Part shown: positions 1 through 15,200 of the stretch, piece after piece
Position numbering within the stretch: the first letter of the stretch is position 1
How the letters are laid out: the number at the start of each line of letters is the position of its first letter
Assembly: GCA_013400115.1 (NCBI GenBank)
Contig: VXBP01003486.1
Span: forward strand, 806,001 to 870,000
DNA: 64,000 nt
From: Rhinopomastus cyanomelas
Taxonomy: Eukaryota; Chordata; Aves; Bucerotiformes; Rhinopomastidae
Direction: 5' to 3'
Made by a program: the position numbers and the translations under genes
The notes under the pieces: model-generated
Told to the model about the DNA's origin: nothing
Seen by the model: the letters and a program-made list of their open reading frames with translations, nothing else
Database searches by the model: none

Positions 1-117
1 TTTTGTCTTTCTTGATTCCACTGCATTTATAAGCTGCCTTTTATCCCTGCCTACCTCTTCACTAGCAGTGAGAGCTAATCACACTGCAAATAAAACATGA
101 CAAACATTACCAGTTAC

Positions 118-224
118 CTCACAGAGGAAGTTCGTGGCCTGTGGTCTCTGGAATCCATCACCCAACCAACGTGGCATTCTAAGGGAGGATTTGTACTGTG
201 TCGTGTTTTTCTTTTCCTTGGACT
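118..224 (-). CDS. LARP1B: LARP1B exon 14 (last exon inside window)
   Basis: This 107-bp exon encodes SPRKRKTRHSTNPPLECHVG then WVMDSRDHRPRTSSV. It ends in phase 2 before a GTAACT donor at 117-116. The coding sequence must continue left of base 1 into the DM15 exons. Confidence 0.95.
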
Positions 225-3200
225 CTAAGGAAGTAAACGTTTCCTTTATTTTGATTTCACTTGTTCTTAAATGTCTAAGAATCTTACGTTCTAACACATC
301 ATGAAGCCAAAACACTCCAGGTGTCATAACCTAAAGATTAGTAACAAAAATCTTCAGACACTTCCTCAGCAAGGACTGTCAGCAAACCTGGAAACCCTTT
401 TCCAAGAAAAAAGTTGCAGATAGTGAATGTTTCGAAGACAAACCCTACAAAAGCACTGGGGTTTCACTTTGTGCCTTCTCATTCTTGTTAAATTGGATAC
501 ACAGCCATGATTTTGAAAAGCTGGTTCTGGTTTAAATAAACCCAGACAACTACATCTTCCCATGTACCTTTGCATCGATGTAGCGCGTTTCTTTCACAAC
601 AGGGTAGAACCTGGGTGTTTTGTTTGGATCCTGGAGCCTCGGGGTGCGAGGTGTTCGCGGGGTGAACCCAGGGTGAACACGTGGTGAATCTGGAACTGCT
701 GTTGGCAGCGATCGAGCTATTGCTGCTGTTGGAGGTGCGTTGATATTTAAATGAGCCAGCTCCTCTGCTAAACCTGTAGCCAGGAAGGGGAAAACTTTTG
801 AAAACCAAAGAACACTTGAGATTTCAAAGCCAAAGCTCCCCTATTATCTAGCAACTTGGAGGCCTACTTTGAGCAAACTACATCAGCCCCAAAGGACAAT
901 CAAAACTGTTAATTTATCAATCAGCTGGATTTTAAAAAATCACTTGGTGTAAAAGCAGCACAAACTGCTCGAAACAGCGAACAAATGTTTCACTCCAAAC
1001 TTTGCTAAGAAAATTTAAACCTACTCCTTCTTGACTGCTGCTGTTCCAAAAGGTAAGATGTGGACATTGTGACTGCTCACAGCAAGGTTACGTCACAGAA
1101 CCTCACTTTTGCTTTATCCCTGTTTCACATCAAAACATTGGTTCTAGAAAATGTTTCACAGCACATTCCTCTTGCTTTACACATTGTAAACGCCAAGGGA
1201 CATAAAGAGCACCTGGAGTTGGTACAAGGTGACAAGAAAATAGACCACTGACTGCTGATGCTCACACACAGCCTGAGAAGAGTGAGCTCCAGCTGCTTCT
1301 AATTCAGTGGAAAACACAATCCTGATCAACAGCTGATAACTCCAAAAATGAGCAAAGAAAGAGCCCCTCAGGCTGCTGACTTAACCAAAATTAAGACATT
1401 GCACAGGCAGAAATAAAATCCTTCTTTATGACACAGACTCCAAAACACACACTCATTACCTTTCCTTAGCGCTGGAGGTCCTGGAGGAACTTCTTGGGTT
1501 GGATCAGCAGGTGCTTTTGGTGCAAGATTATCAGATTCTCTCTTACTAACGACATTTAGCGTCTTGAAGTTCTCAGTCTCTTGCTGCATGGGAGAAAGCA
1601 ACCCGTTAGTGCCACGCACGTCACCCTGACAAGCAGGTGAATCTCACCAAGTCCGTGATAAATAAGGCAGGATCTGTAGATGAAGTATTCAGCTTTTTCC
1701 CTCTCACACCCATCCCTCCCCTGCCACTCTTCTGTTTGTGATTGGTAGGACAAACTGTGAAAGGATGGGACTTCCCAAGACGTGCAGCAGCATCTCAAAT
1801 CAGTCCTGCTCACACCCTTGCTCAGCTGAAGGAGGGGTGGGACACGTGTGCTTGCTGTGTGTGAAAAATCTTGTCTAAACCATTGTCAAGCACACAGGAA
1901 CAAACCCCAAAATCTCTTCTGCTGTCACCTTCCTCTTCCATTTTGCTGGGTTTCTGTTTATTTTGTAATAAAAACTCCATATTCTTATCTCTTCCTTTAT
2001 TCCTCTGGAGGCATTTAAAACACACCTGGGTATGTTCCTGTGCAACGGGATCACACAGAATCACTCTGGCTGGAAAAGACCCCTGGGATCACCCAGTCCA
2101 ACCATCTACCCCACCTTACAAGTTCACCCCTAAACCAGATCACTCAACACCTCACCCAAACGATCATTCAACACATCCAGGGATGGCGACTCAACCACCT
2201 CCCTGGGCAGCCCATTCCAGTGCCCAACCACTCTTTCTGTGAAAAACCTTTTCCTAATTGCGAGTCTTAACCTCCCCTGTTGCAACTTGAACCCATTCCC
2301 TCTTGTTCTATCACCAATTGCTCGTGAGAAGAGACCGGCACCAACCTCTCCACAACATCCTTTCAGGTAGCTGTAGAGAGTGACGAGGTCTCCTCTCAGC
2401 CTCCTCTTCTTCAAACTAAAGAGCCCCAGACTATTTCAGTCTTCACCAGCTTCAGTGCCCACCTCTGCAACTGCTCTAAGCACCTTCACATCTCTCTTGT
2501 ATTCAGGTGCCCAAAACTGGATACAGTACTCAAGATGTGGCCTCACCAGTGCTGATCTGGATATAGGTGATCCTCCTGTGGTGGGGGGATTGGACTAGGT
2601 GATCTTTTAAGATCCCTTCCAATCCCTAACATTCTGTGATTTCTTCTCTTATTCTCAACATTCATCTCCATCTTTGTTACCCCCACACTACATTTACCCT
2701 TCACACTACTTCTCCCCTACCCCACAATCCACCTTTGTGCATAAAGGTCTATCCCCTCACAGTCGGCGTTTAGGTGACTGTTGCAGTACCCACTGCGTTG
2801 GCTGGTGATACAGAGACACCCACTCAACTTAACAAGCCTAGAGCAGTAAGTGACAGGGCTGCCCCATACTGAACCCTGCCTACACAGTGCCCGAGTTCAA
2901 CTCATCTCTAATAAAGCAGCTGCTTTACTATAAAAATAAAATTTATAAAACAAGAACTTAAATATCTCAAAGCTGACAAATCTCCTCGTAAAGTTTTGAA
3001 AGCTTCCAGGGAGAGGCCCACATCCAGCCTAGGGAGTAAAAGCGTTCTGTGATAAAATAAGGTGAGCAATCCAAAGTTCCATTTGCTAACAGAGTTATCA
3101 TTCTAACAAGCTGCAAGGCAAACAGAACCTTAATATTAAACTACTTGAAAATGACTGAGTTGCCTCCCTCTCTTGTTATGTGCCCCCTTCTCCTCTGGTA

Positions 3201-6200
3201 GGAGTTTGCAAATGTTATGAAAACAAGTTATTCACAGATCAAGGAGACACAAAAAAAATTGAACCACTTCCAAAATGTTAAAAGCAGTTGTAAAGAATAT
3301 TCCTTCTGTGGGTTTGGCCAAACATGGAACAAGAAAAACTTGCTCGTTTGGCTTTCAACTGCTTACAGTATTATCAGAATAAAGAGAATTCAACAGACCC
3401 ACCAATTCCACTACTTTTTCAGCACAGTCACTTTGTACAGTTATGCAGCAGATGAATAAAACTAATTCTGGAACTCTCAGACAGGCCTGATGCTCATGTC
3501 CAAACCACAGAGAGTTACCTTCAACGTAGTGTCATCTTCACGCTGCTCCATCCACAAATCCTGCTCATAGTAGTACAGGCCATCGTTGATAACCTTGGCG
3601 AGCTCCGATGTAATTTTGGCACGGCACGTGTGGTTGCCGGCATGATCTCCATCGGAGTGTTTTCTCACATAGGGTGGTGTCTGAGCTACAATCAAAATCT
3701 TGTTCACGTCCTGGTCATCAATTTCATAATCGGAATCACTGTCTGACCAATCGGTAAATTTATTCTTCCGACCCTGAACTTGTTCCATTTCTTCATCAAA
3801 CAGGAAGTCAAGTTCTTCTTGTTCTTGTTCCTCTGGATGCTGGGGTGGCTGCGGTTGATCTGAAGACTGATCAGGTGTAGGAGTGTTCTCCTAAGTCAGA
3901 AAAGGTCATGTGTGTTACATTCAAATTGGATGGTGATTATCTCCACAAGAGACAAACAGAACGTGAGAGAATATTCTCAATAAACAGATACACAGGAGGT
4001 AGAAGCGGTACAGCCACTTCCATATGTTATCACGTGGAATTACTGCTCCAAATCATCTCAAAGAACTTTACAATACATTTTTCAAGGGGCAACAGGTACA
4101 ACTGTGTCTCAGCAGGAGAAAAAGAAACCCCAAGCAGTACTGCTTTTACATTTCTGGAAGCTGTGGATCAGGCTTTCTGATGCTCTCTAGTTATTCCAAG
4201 AGTGAGAAGTACACATCCTACCTGTACTGCATCATCAGTTCTTGCTTTACAGTACAACCTGACAGATCTGAAAGTTGTTGAGTTTGGCATTTGCTCGTTT
4301 TAACATAAAGATTTTTGATTTCACCTTTAGTTTGACCACAGATGCACGATGCCTCTTCTTCACTTCTACCCAGGGCTCAGAGTCCAAATCAGGCAAACTT
4401 GTAGACAGTCCTTTAGAAATTGTCGGGAAATTATCTGTTTCAGTGTTTTCCTTCGGACTCCGAGGGCTTCCCATTCTCGGAGAACTTGGTGCAGACTCTA
4501 GGAGCAGCAAATGGTTGTTCAGTTACTGGTTTGGATTGGTTTCTTGGTTTACTGTAACTGTTTTGCTAGTCTTTCTCTGAAGCACAGGTACCATTCTAAA
4601 TACAGCATGGTATCTTTTCATCACAGTTCACTCAACATTTTATGGAAAAGATCAGTTCTAGCAACTGACTTATGTTGAAAGTCTCTAACTCTGCCAGACA
4701 TTGTTTTACTGAGAAAACACGAGAAGCATCATGAGGGACATGTTTTCTCCACACCATTCACTAGGTCTGTGGGTGGGAGCCTCACTCAGTCAGGATTCCT
4801 CCCATTTAATTACAGACAGCGTTTCAGAGAAAGATTTCCTTGCCAAGGGTCATCAGCAAACAAAGCCATTTATTTCCCTGCTAATGACATGAGTGAGGGC
4901 CCCATCCAAAAGCAGGATGCACCAGTTAACTTTCAGCTGCTTCCAAAACAAAGCCAGTTTTATTACTAACTGAAGATTATTATTACTACTTCTACTAGTA
5001 AAAGACCATAGCCCATGACACTATACCCTGGAGGATGGTCATAGCTGTTACACAGAGAAGACATTTTGATACCCTTCACTTCAGCCATGCAGCCATGTGA
5101 CTTGGCAACTGCAGGACAGACAGGCTTATCGGCTGAGTAAACAGTTACCAAATGTATGACTTCTATTATGAAATCAGTACCAAGAGGTAGGCTTCCGAAG
5201 CTAGACAGACAGTCCTAAACTGCTGTTTCTACAGAAGAAATCCTTTACCAGTATGTGAGTCAAAAATTTGGCCTGGTACGAATTCTGGACAATTGATGAG
5301 CTGGGAAAAGTCAGTCGGTGGCAGACTGCACGGAGGAGGACCGGGAATCGGCCACTTCTCTGGATCAACTCTTTTTCTTATCCTCTGATCCACAGTTTCA
5401 ACCTCTGTACTGTCCTTCAGGGCCTGCGTGACAAGCACATCATAACTTTAAAAGGTTTACGTATCCAGGGCCACTCAAACCCCACACACACGTTACCATT
5501 CATAGCCTTTTCCTGAAGTCCTTGCCACTGCAAAGCCTCAGCTTCACAACGGCGATTTAAATAGCAGCACACAAGCAACCAAGCAACTTCCCACGCACAC
5601 TTCTCAATTACTTTACCTCCAAAATGAGCGCAGCGTTTGTAGTGAGAGCTTGCATCCGACGGAAGCTCGCGATCAGTGAAACGGGCAGAAACCCCTGTTG
5701 GTCCATTTTTCTCCTCAGAAAGAAGTCTCTTTCCAAGTTTTCTGTGCTGAAATAATACTCGCTGCAGAAAGAAACACACCGACGTGAGCCTATCACGGCC
5801 TGAAGAACATCCTCATACAGCAACACAGAGATTCCTTGTTAAAATCCTCCATTCAAAACCAGAGTACTTTGCCATCAGCCTTCTTTGACCAGGAGCATCA
5901 CCGCAAACAAGGCTTACAGAGCAGCGCCCGTGCTCCGCGTGTGTGAGGACAGACTCGCAACGCGGTGCAGCGCAGATGAGCTACGCACAGAAAAACTATG
6001 CTTCATTTTTCTGTCACCCATTCCCCTCCCTTATTACTTACATGAACAGAAGGAAACAACATGCTCTTAGCCTCCATATAGATGAAGGACAACTACTGCT
6101 GACAGTCAGGGCATAAGTTACTCCCCACACAGCAGTATCATCCTGAACTGTATCTTTCCTTTTCCCAGTTGCCAGTATATTAGAAGGTTTAAGTGTCTAT

Positions 6201-9200
6201 CTGAGTGTTGAGGCACATATATGTACTCTGAATCATTACTTCAAGCATGCTTGTGGGAAGATGAGAAAACAAAAAACAGTCATCTTGTATTTGTCATGAA
6301 ACCGTACCAAAAGGCACAACAGTTCATGGGGAAAGGTAACATCTAAGAGAAGAGACGATGTTTAGTGCATAATGAGGGACAAGGAGTACTTCAGGAATCT
6401 GACGATAACCACAGAACACGGGAGACGAGGGACAAGGAAACAGCAGAAAGACAAATCTTCTTAAAGAAATGATCAGGTTGTCAAGATGTTTTATACTTAG
6501 TGAGGAGAAAAAGCTAGGCATTCAAACCATGATGCATCACATAAAGCAAGGGAACGACAAAACATCCTATGAAAAAGCATGGGAAAAAACCATTTTAGTC
6601 ATGACGGTAAGCCTGGCTCTTCGCAGAGCATACACATCGCACCACAGCTTTGCTTATCACAACCAGGGAACGCTGCTCCTCATCAGGTGCAGGAAAATGT
6701 AGGTAGTGAAATATTTAATGGAAAGCAATTAAAATTCTATGACACAAAAACAGAGGCAGCGCGAGAGTAAAACGAGAGAGCATTAAAACGCTGAGAAAAT
6801 AACCACATGCAAACATGAATAAAGGTAACTCTGATTTTAACACGGTATAAAACACCAAGTGTCTCCACTGAAGTTACCAAGAGGAGAGGACTCTGATGCA
6901 GTCTTTGACCCAAGGAGAAGCTTGATACCATTTCTTTAATTTTGGTAGCTAAAGACATTTAAAGCAAAAACTTTTTCAATGAAATAGCTCCAAGACAGAA
7001 TGAATATAAAGTGTCAACGTTAGACAGGAAGACATGCGACAAATGAGGACAGAGCAAACAGAGAAGAGGATAAGGCTTTCTGAGAATTAAGCAGCTGTGC
7101 ACAAGGAGAAAGTATCTCTCAAGAACATCCTATTTACTGTTCTGAACTGCTACGTTTCTTCACCCATCCCAGTCTAATAAATAAGCAAGAACAAAAGCCA
7201 CAGACCAAGTGTTTTACTACTGTTACCTTTACAGTCATACAGTAAAGGTAAAATCTTGTAACGATTCACCTAGTTAAAAATTCCACAAGCGGAAATGGAC
7301 AATGACTGAACTTGACTCAAACTGCCTCACTTGATGTCCATCACTCTAGAAAAAGGAACGTGAAAGACCATTAATGAGAAATGAAGACAACGCACCAGTT
7401 TGCTCCCAGTAAAGGGGAAAATCTAAGACACACACCCCCTCCAGCTTTTCCTTTGCCTCAGAATGCCTTTGCTTACTCTTCAACTTTTATTTATTTCTGT
7501 ATTTTTTAAGGAAATAGGACTTTCAGTAGTTTTACTGCGTGATGCAGACTTAGGAGTTGCTAGGCACTGAAAATTTTCAGGCTGACAACTTCAGCCTGTA
7601 ATGAAAAACATTAAAGATATTTTTGTATGCGGTACAAACATTACTCTCGTACATCAAGCTGGTTCTTGAAACGAGCATAAGATTGCTTGATAGCAGTGCA
7701 TTTCTTCCTGTAATTACACATCAACTCTGCTGGATACAGTCTCTAAGATTTTTCCCTATTAAGCAGGTAAAATGCTTTAAAATTCATCAGTTTGCTAGGA
7801 TTCAAACCAATCCCACATCTCTAAAATATTCTTATTTATCCCAGGCTGTACAAGGAACTCTGAGACCTAACAGCTCTGCGTAGCTTTACTCTGTGTATGC
7901 TTCCTTCAGCATAATCAGTTGAATATTTTATAACTACCTATAAAAGGCAGACAAAACCACCCCCATTTAGAAGCCAGTAAAGGCTAACTGATGAATGAAG
8001 TCTGTTTTCCATAATTTTTAACGTGACAAAAGAAGTGACTGGATAAAAAGCCACCTTTGTGCACAAAAATAGCGAAGTTATGTCCTATACCTGCTCAAGA
8101 ATCTCCCTCTCTGTCATGGAAAGCAAACTCCATAATCAAACTGCCTCAGGAGTTCATACCAGCCAAGCAACCAATGGCTCTGGCTAGCCAGCCATGCCAA
8201 GTCTTCTCCTGACACCTGCCAACCTCTCGTTGCCAAAACAAAATACAAATATAACCAGAAGTCAGATGTGACGGGTGCTGTAACTGACATTTTTCTCAGC
8301 AGAGGGGACATCATCATGTCCTACCTTAGAAGGTCTGGATTCTACACTGCATGCCCAGAAATCTGGCCAACAGTGGAGTGTCTGTGCTCCTCCCTCACTT
8401 GTCTGAGGACATTGCAGGCCGATTATCCTGACATGGGGGTACATGTCCACTGTCAGGTCTCATAGGGGCCTGGCAGCAAGAGTAACAAAAAAGACTGTAA
8501 TAGAAGTTTGAAGTTGATAGCCACATGCCCTTAAAGAGGCTTTTTTCTTCCTTTTTGCGTCAACTGTAACAAAAGAAGCAAGAATAAAATAAGCAGTTTG
8601 CTTTATGGAATACAAGGGCAATCAAAAACCACCACAAAGGCATCGCAGAGAAATGCCGTTGCAAGTACAAAAGGATGAAGTATCTGCCAGTGGTGGAAAC
8701 TGTCTCTTTAAAACGGACTAGTGGTTTCCAGGCCCTTTTTGACTTGTCTCCTGGTGATAATCAGTCTTCCAGATGGTTTCTCATTGCCTAATGGTGTACA
8801 CGAGAAAGTAAACATTTCAGATTATTGAAAAATCAAGTATAATTGCAAAACTACTCTCTTTCAGTTAAAAGCTTCAGGTGAAACACTCTGAAAACATAAA
8901 ACTAACAAGATTTCTCAAAGTGAAATTGAGAGCAAATAAGGGAAACGTCCAGCCACATCACCCAAGAAGAGCTTTGTAGGCAAACAGACCAACAGTACTC
9001 CAAAGCACAAGCTCAGAGACATCCATATCTCGATTACGTGACAACATAAAAAGAGGGCTACGTGCCATAAATAAAGCAGGTATACAAGCTAGAGCCAGAC
9101 CACAGCAACAAGATGCAGAACAGCTTCCTTTAAATTCTTCCCCGTCGCTTCATCACTGATTTTAAACTGACACTGGTAATGGTCAAATCAGAGAGATACA

Positions 9201-12200
9201 CTGAGACGCCTTAATCTCCATCGTTATATTGATAATAAGGATCCAAAACTGGTTCAAATGAGTTACTCAATGTTGACTAGATCTCCACAGCATTTGTACA
9301 TTAAAACAGTCTACTTACATTTGATGCTTTATGTACTCTTTGAGAAGTGCTTCATCCACAGAATACATCTGCACTCCTGTGCCATCACCGTAGTAGTACA
9401 TCACACTGGCGTTGAGCTCCGGCTGGAACACTTGGTCAGTTCCTTCACCATACAGTTCTTGATAGCCAACTGAATACTCAAAGTTCACTTCAAAACAGAG
9501 GAGAACAGAAAAGAAAGATGATGGAAAACATTAACTCCAGCACACAAATATTTTTAGGCATGATAACCTGCTAAAATTTTACTGGTGGTTTTGAGCAGCC
9601 CATTTTAAAAGCACTCAATCTACTTAATTGTATTATGTTACAGGACACCTTTTTTTTTTTTGAGGCAACTCTCACTTTGTGTGCAAACAATAAAATTATA
9701 AACATAGTTTAAAGATTTTTACTAAGCACATACTTCGAGGGTTTCCTCTGCCTCGCCCCCTTCCTCTTCCTCGTCCTCTTCCTCTGCCTCTGGAGAATCC
9801 TCGAACGCTGCCACCTTCACTTCTCACGCTGCACACTTCATCGTGATCATCTCTCTTTTCTCTGTCACGCCGCCAATCTTGAGGAGAAAAAAGCCCAATA
9901 CTTGAAATCATAATTAAGTACCACAGTTCAATGAAGTGTTCTCTGATTTATTCCTGTGTACTATCCAAAAAACACTGCGCTGTAAAGCAGCCCTCTCCAT
10001 TTTCTGGATGTTCAGAAAGGCTACAGGGAACAATGCAGCAGAACACATGACAAGTGCCAAAAAGTCCTCAGCTCGTGCCCAGGCAATCACTGCACTGGCT
10101 CACCAAGCTGGCTGAAGCAGGAGGTCACATCTGGAAGCTACAAAGGTGAAACTGTAAGGTTTAACCAGCCAGACCTTAGGGCAGAAGCTGTTAGCAATAA
10201 AGAAGAGTAAATGGGCTTGACTGGCAGTCAATCGATTTCAGATGCTTCTAAAGCAACTGGACACTGGTGCCAGCTCAGGGATCACAAAACCTATTATCAG
10301 CTTGTGATGGGAAAGAATTGTCACTCAATTCTCCTTCCAGGTAGGATAATACAAGCTCCTCCTGTGGAGCTTTTGGTGATCTTACTTAGAGTGGGATTTC
10401 CACATCAGTGGCTCTCCGGAGACTCCCTTCTGTTCTCATAAGCAGCTGTCTACCAGTCCCCTGACTCTGCACATTTAATAACAATGACTTATTCTCTCCT
10501 GGTCCTGCCCCAAACTGAGCTTCCAAGTTAAAGAACCTCTTTTGATAGCACAGGCAAGTCTACGATTACTCTGTAAGAATCTCTGTAAGGTTTTTGTGTA
10601 AGCATGTGCTCTGCACATAGCAAAAAGAGAGCAAGAGAAGCAGAAGAAGAAAGGAAAGGAAGCAGGTCCAAACCACACCCCACAAACCTTGATTTTACTA
10701 GCCAGAAAACTAGAGTGGACTAGGATGGACAGGTGTGATTCTCACTTTACTCATGAGAGAAAACTAATCCCTTTCCACACACACTTTCACACCATTTGTT
10801 TCTCTTTTCTCTAACACTTCCACCTTCAGTCAGTCCCCCTTGCTTAAAGCTTAGGTTGTAACTGGATAGTCTTGCAGGTCCTAGGGCAATCCCTCCATCA
10901 GAGAAATGCCTGGGGATACAGCCTGTGTTTGATCAAATAGAGAGCTGCTAAATTTAACAAAGGACCAACTAAAGATATGATTCCTTGTTCATATCAGAAA
11001 CGATGTTTTACTAGCAACTGTTTATTAATGAACCCTACAAAACACGTACGCTCCTACATTTGGGTTCCAATACTTTACTTTCTGTCAAATAAGACTCTGA
11101 ATTTGCAAATATCATCACAACCTGCAGGTGTGTGTCTCCCTGGGAATTTGGACCTCAGCCTTCACATCGGCAGCCCTCAACCTCAGAGGCCCAACATGCA
11201 CAGACATTATTCATCCTGAGGAGTAACCGCTGCAGAAAGTCATGCACTAGGACAAATCCTTCCTGCCCATGTCTGTCCCTCACACATTGTGAGCAAACCC
11301 TTACATCCATGTTCTTAAAATAACTTCTGAAACAAATCTCATCTCAGTAGCATCCAGCACTTATTGTAACGAGCAAACATTTTAGTTGTTATTGCAATTA
11401 TAAAACTTCTGTGCAAACACATAAACCAAGGAGTTACACTCAGCCTAAGAGCTCTGCTCCCTAACAGGCTGGGTTCAGAACACCTGAGGACCAGGCGCAG
11501 TCCCCGCTGTGAAGCATTTCTCTCTCTGTTGTGCCAGTACAAGTGTTTGCACAGCCATGCTCAGAAGTAGGTCAGGAAACTGAGGGAATTGGTCCAACTT
11601 AAATGAGAAAACACCACCAGTAGAATTGCCAAAGCAGAGTTCAAAGTGTAGGTCCACAAGCAATCGCTCTGGTACCAACAATTTGCTGGAATCAGAGTAG
11701 AACAGGGCAGAGCAGCCACCTTATGAGAATGTTTCCAAACTTTCTGCATTGTAAAACTGAGGCCCAAGACTCTGTACAGAGCCACAAAGGGAAGACAACG
11801 TAACATCTATGCAGCTCCGACTCTGGGCATCAGAAGACACGGGAAAGACAGACTGTTTCCAAACTCAGTTATTCAGCAGGCAGTGATTGAGACACTACAA
11901 CTCTGATCCATTTGTGAAAGGTCTGAGAAACACAAATCTGAGAGCTAACTTATAAACAAAACTTTCCAACTTAAGTGAACATACAGTGCAATTTGGTTAC
12001 TTTTTTCGTTGATTCCTGGCAAATACCCCAGGTTTTACTCAGTACGGGTAAAGTCAAGTTTCAGCACACACTGTCAGTCTAATGCCTACTCAGGTACTGC
12101 AATGCTTTATTTGCCACAAACAGAAAAGCAGAGAGTCTGAAAACTCCTTACTTCTCGTCTCATTACGTCTGTTGTTATGAGGTATTAGCTTGTTTGATTC

Positions 12201-15200
12201 CAGAAGAAATCTTGAGCCAGTTCGAGAGCCTGGTCTTTCTTGGCTGTCTGACCTCACATCATCCAAGTGAAGGGGCACCCACTTCTGCTTGTTACCTTGA
12301 AAAGTTAATGGATTACTTGGAATTAGAATACTGCTTGAGGTTTCAGCTCCTGAAAAAGAATCTATAGAATTCCTCTTGTACAACCAGTGACAGTTAATTT
12401 CCAACTTTAAAAACATAGGGGAAGCTTAAACAGGATGTTTTTGGTATGATGAATGTCTACGCAGTAACAAACACAGTGAACAGGAATTTCTCAGACAGAA
12501 AGGTAACATTAACTAAACTTTACCTATATGAAATAAAGGTGAGCTTTTCACCTTAATGTATTTGTAGATGTAACCTCCATCACCAAGAATTTTTAGCTAC
12601 ACAAGTGTTAAATTTATACAGCAAATTCTTCCACATAAAATTTCACAATTTGCACATGAAACTTAAATGTGAACAATAAAGTTAATGCAATAAACAAGTT
12701 ACTAAATAAATAAGCTAAATAATAACTAATAAAGTTAACGACTGCATTAACATTTTCAATCACAAACCATAAGGTATTTTCCTGACAATTTAGCTGCAGT
12801 TCTGTATATTTTATCTTGAGATATTCAGGTTACGTTCAATCATGTCAACCAAAAATCATTAGCAAAGCTGTATTCTGGCCTAAATTATCCAACATCCACT
12901 AATAATTTATTTAACAATAATATTTGTTGTTCTTACTAGAGTGGGATGTGGGCTTCAAACTTTGTAGCCAAGAAATATAAGCAAAATGTTGCCTACACAC
13001 ATAGTTTATACAGTTTATTAGGGTTGGAAGGGGCATTCTAAGGCCATCAGGTCCAACCCTCCTGCTCAAGCAGGATAGAGATTACCTGCAATGGATGAGG
13101 GAAAAAACCCCCACAAAAACCCCACCCTAGTTTATCTGCAGAATCTTTTGGTTTAGATTTCCACTTAGACTAAAAAAAATTAAAATCACAGAATCACAGA
13201 ACATTAGGGTTTGGAAGGGACTCCGAAAGATCACGTCCAATCCCCCTGCCACAGCAGGATCACCTAGATCAAGTCGCACAGGAACACATCAATAAAGGTT
13301 TTGGTTTTAAATACATACATAGGAAAATTAACAAAGCTAAACAACAGAGAACTTTAGGATGTGAAGCAGCAGGGAAGCAAGAAGGAACAAGAGCAGCTGA
13401 TGGCAGCAGTATCTCAAAACTCTCAGCTGTGTCTCCAGTCTATTATTGGGCAAGGACAATGCAGACTGGCCTCCTACTTTTAATGCAATAGACTGGACAA
13501 AAAAGAAAACGAATAGGTTCAGTTTTCAAGTGATTGAGGTGTAAGTGAGCAGTAAAACGTGAAAACTTGGGAGTTAGTATAGATTGTAACAAGTGTGTAT
13601 ATTTTGCACATATATTTATACATTATTTATATGTGTGTGTGTGAAGTTAAATTAACACAGTGCTATCTATTTAAGGAAATAAATACAGGAGAGAGAGAGA
13701 GCGAGCGGGTAATGGCTCGCACAGCCATGCAAAAATTCCTCAGAAACTGTCAGAGTGGAACAAGAGCTGATTTTTCCCAAGAACTTCTACTTGCTAAACA
13801 AGATTCTCCAAAACCTGTGAAAGGAAGCCTGGCCTAAGTAATATATCCTGTTATTACACTGAAAATGCAAACCAAAAACATTTCATCAAGGCACACAACT
13901 GGAATGAACGTTAAGAGTATCAGTGGTGACTTACTGCCTTAGACACAGCACCCAGACTGACCTTTCTTCCTTTGATTAGTTGTTTGAGCTTCATCCTCGC
14001 TAGTGTTATCTCCTGGACCATCTGGCTTTGCCTCTGAGTTGTCCTTGATTCCATTATTGCTTTTTTGATCGGATTTCTCCTCCTTTTCTCTTCTGTTTGT
14101 TGCCTTCTTGCTGTGACTTACTGTCTTACACTGCAAGAAACACAGCTAATTATTTCTGACACTACAGCTGCTGACAGCAAAAGCTAAACATCTCCTTTAC
14201 CTATCAAAATTCCTCCTCAGTAGGGTAAGTTTTGAGGCCTGTAAAGTCTCATCTGAAATAGTTCTATTTTCTGCTAACTTGGCAAGGCTCTACAAAGAAT
14301 TTTTAGACCAAGAAAGTTTTTGTTTGTGTTTTAACTGAAGACTGTAGAATCGCAGAGCGTTCGACAATCACGTTTCATTAGCTGAGAATTGCATTTTAGA
14401 GCAAAAAAAGAAATATTACTCACCAGTACCTACTGTTCAGGCTGATTATGGTTAAAGAATATGGAACAGTAAATCAGAAATTCCCATGAAGCTGTACAAC
14501 CTCAACAGCGTGCCAAATGTTCATGTAAAATACACAGAGCCACGGGGCTTCATACTGATAATTCTGTTCCACTACATGAGAACATGAAGCAAAGATCAGA
14601 GGATGTGGAGGTGTATGATTACAGATTTCTTTTTCCCCACATTAGAATAGGGCATTCACCGGAAACTGTGTGCCTTTGAGCGCTGCCAGCACCCCGCAGA
14701 CCATCGCTTCTCAGAAATGCCACAGAAGAACACGTTTCAAAGGAGGCAAAATAACAGCATTTGAGCAAATTGTGGAGAGTTTCATTTTTCCACAGTACCG
14801 ATACAGGCATGATGTTGTTGAGAGCTGTTTCTGAAAAGGACTTGGGGGCTCTGAGGGATCAAAGGCTGGACATGAGCCGGCAGCATGTGCTTGAAGCCAG
14901 AAAGCAAAGCAAATCCTGGGTTGTTTCACAAGCAGCTTGGCCAGCAAGACGAGGGAAACGATCCTGCCTCTCTGCTCTTGCGAGATCTAGTCTAGACCTG
15001 CATCCAGCTCTAGAATCTTTAGCATGAGAAGGACATGGACCTGTTGGAGAGGGTCCAAAGGATGCCACAAAAGCAGTCAGAGAGCTGGAGCACCTGTCGG
15101 ATGAGGACAAGCTGAGAAAGGTTTTTCAGCCTGGGCAAGGGTCAAGGAAGACCTTGTTGCACCCTTTCAGTACTAAAAGGGATAGCAACAAACTTTTTAG

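Noticed and set aside
8114..8465. Overlapping frames on both strands around 8.1-8.5 kb
   Set aside because: No family similarity, no convincing splice sites, and inside a LARP1B intron.
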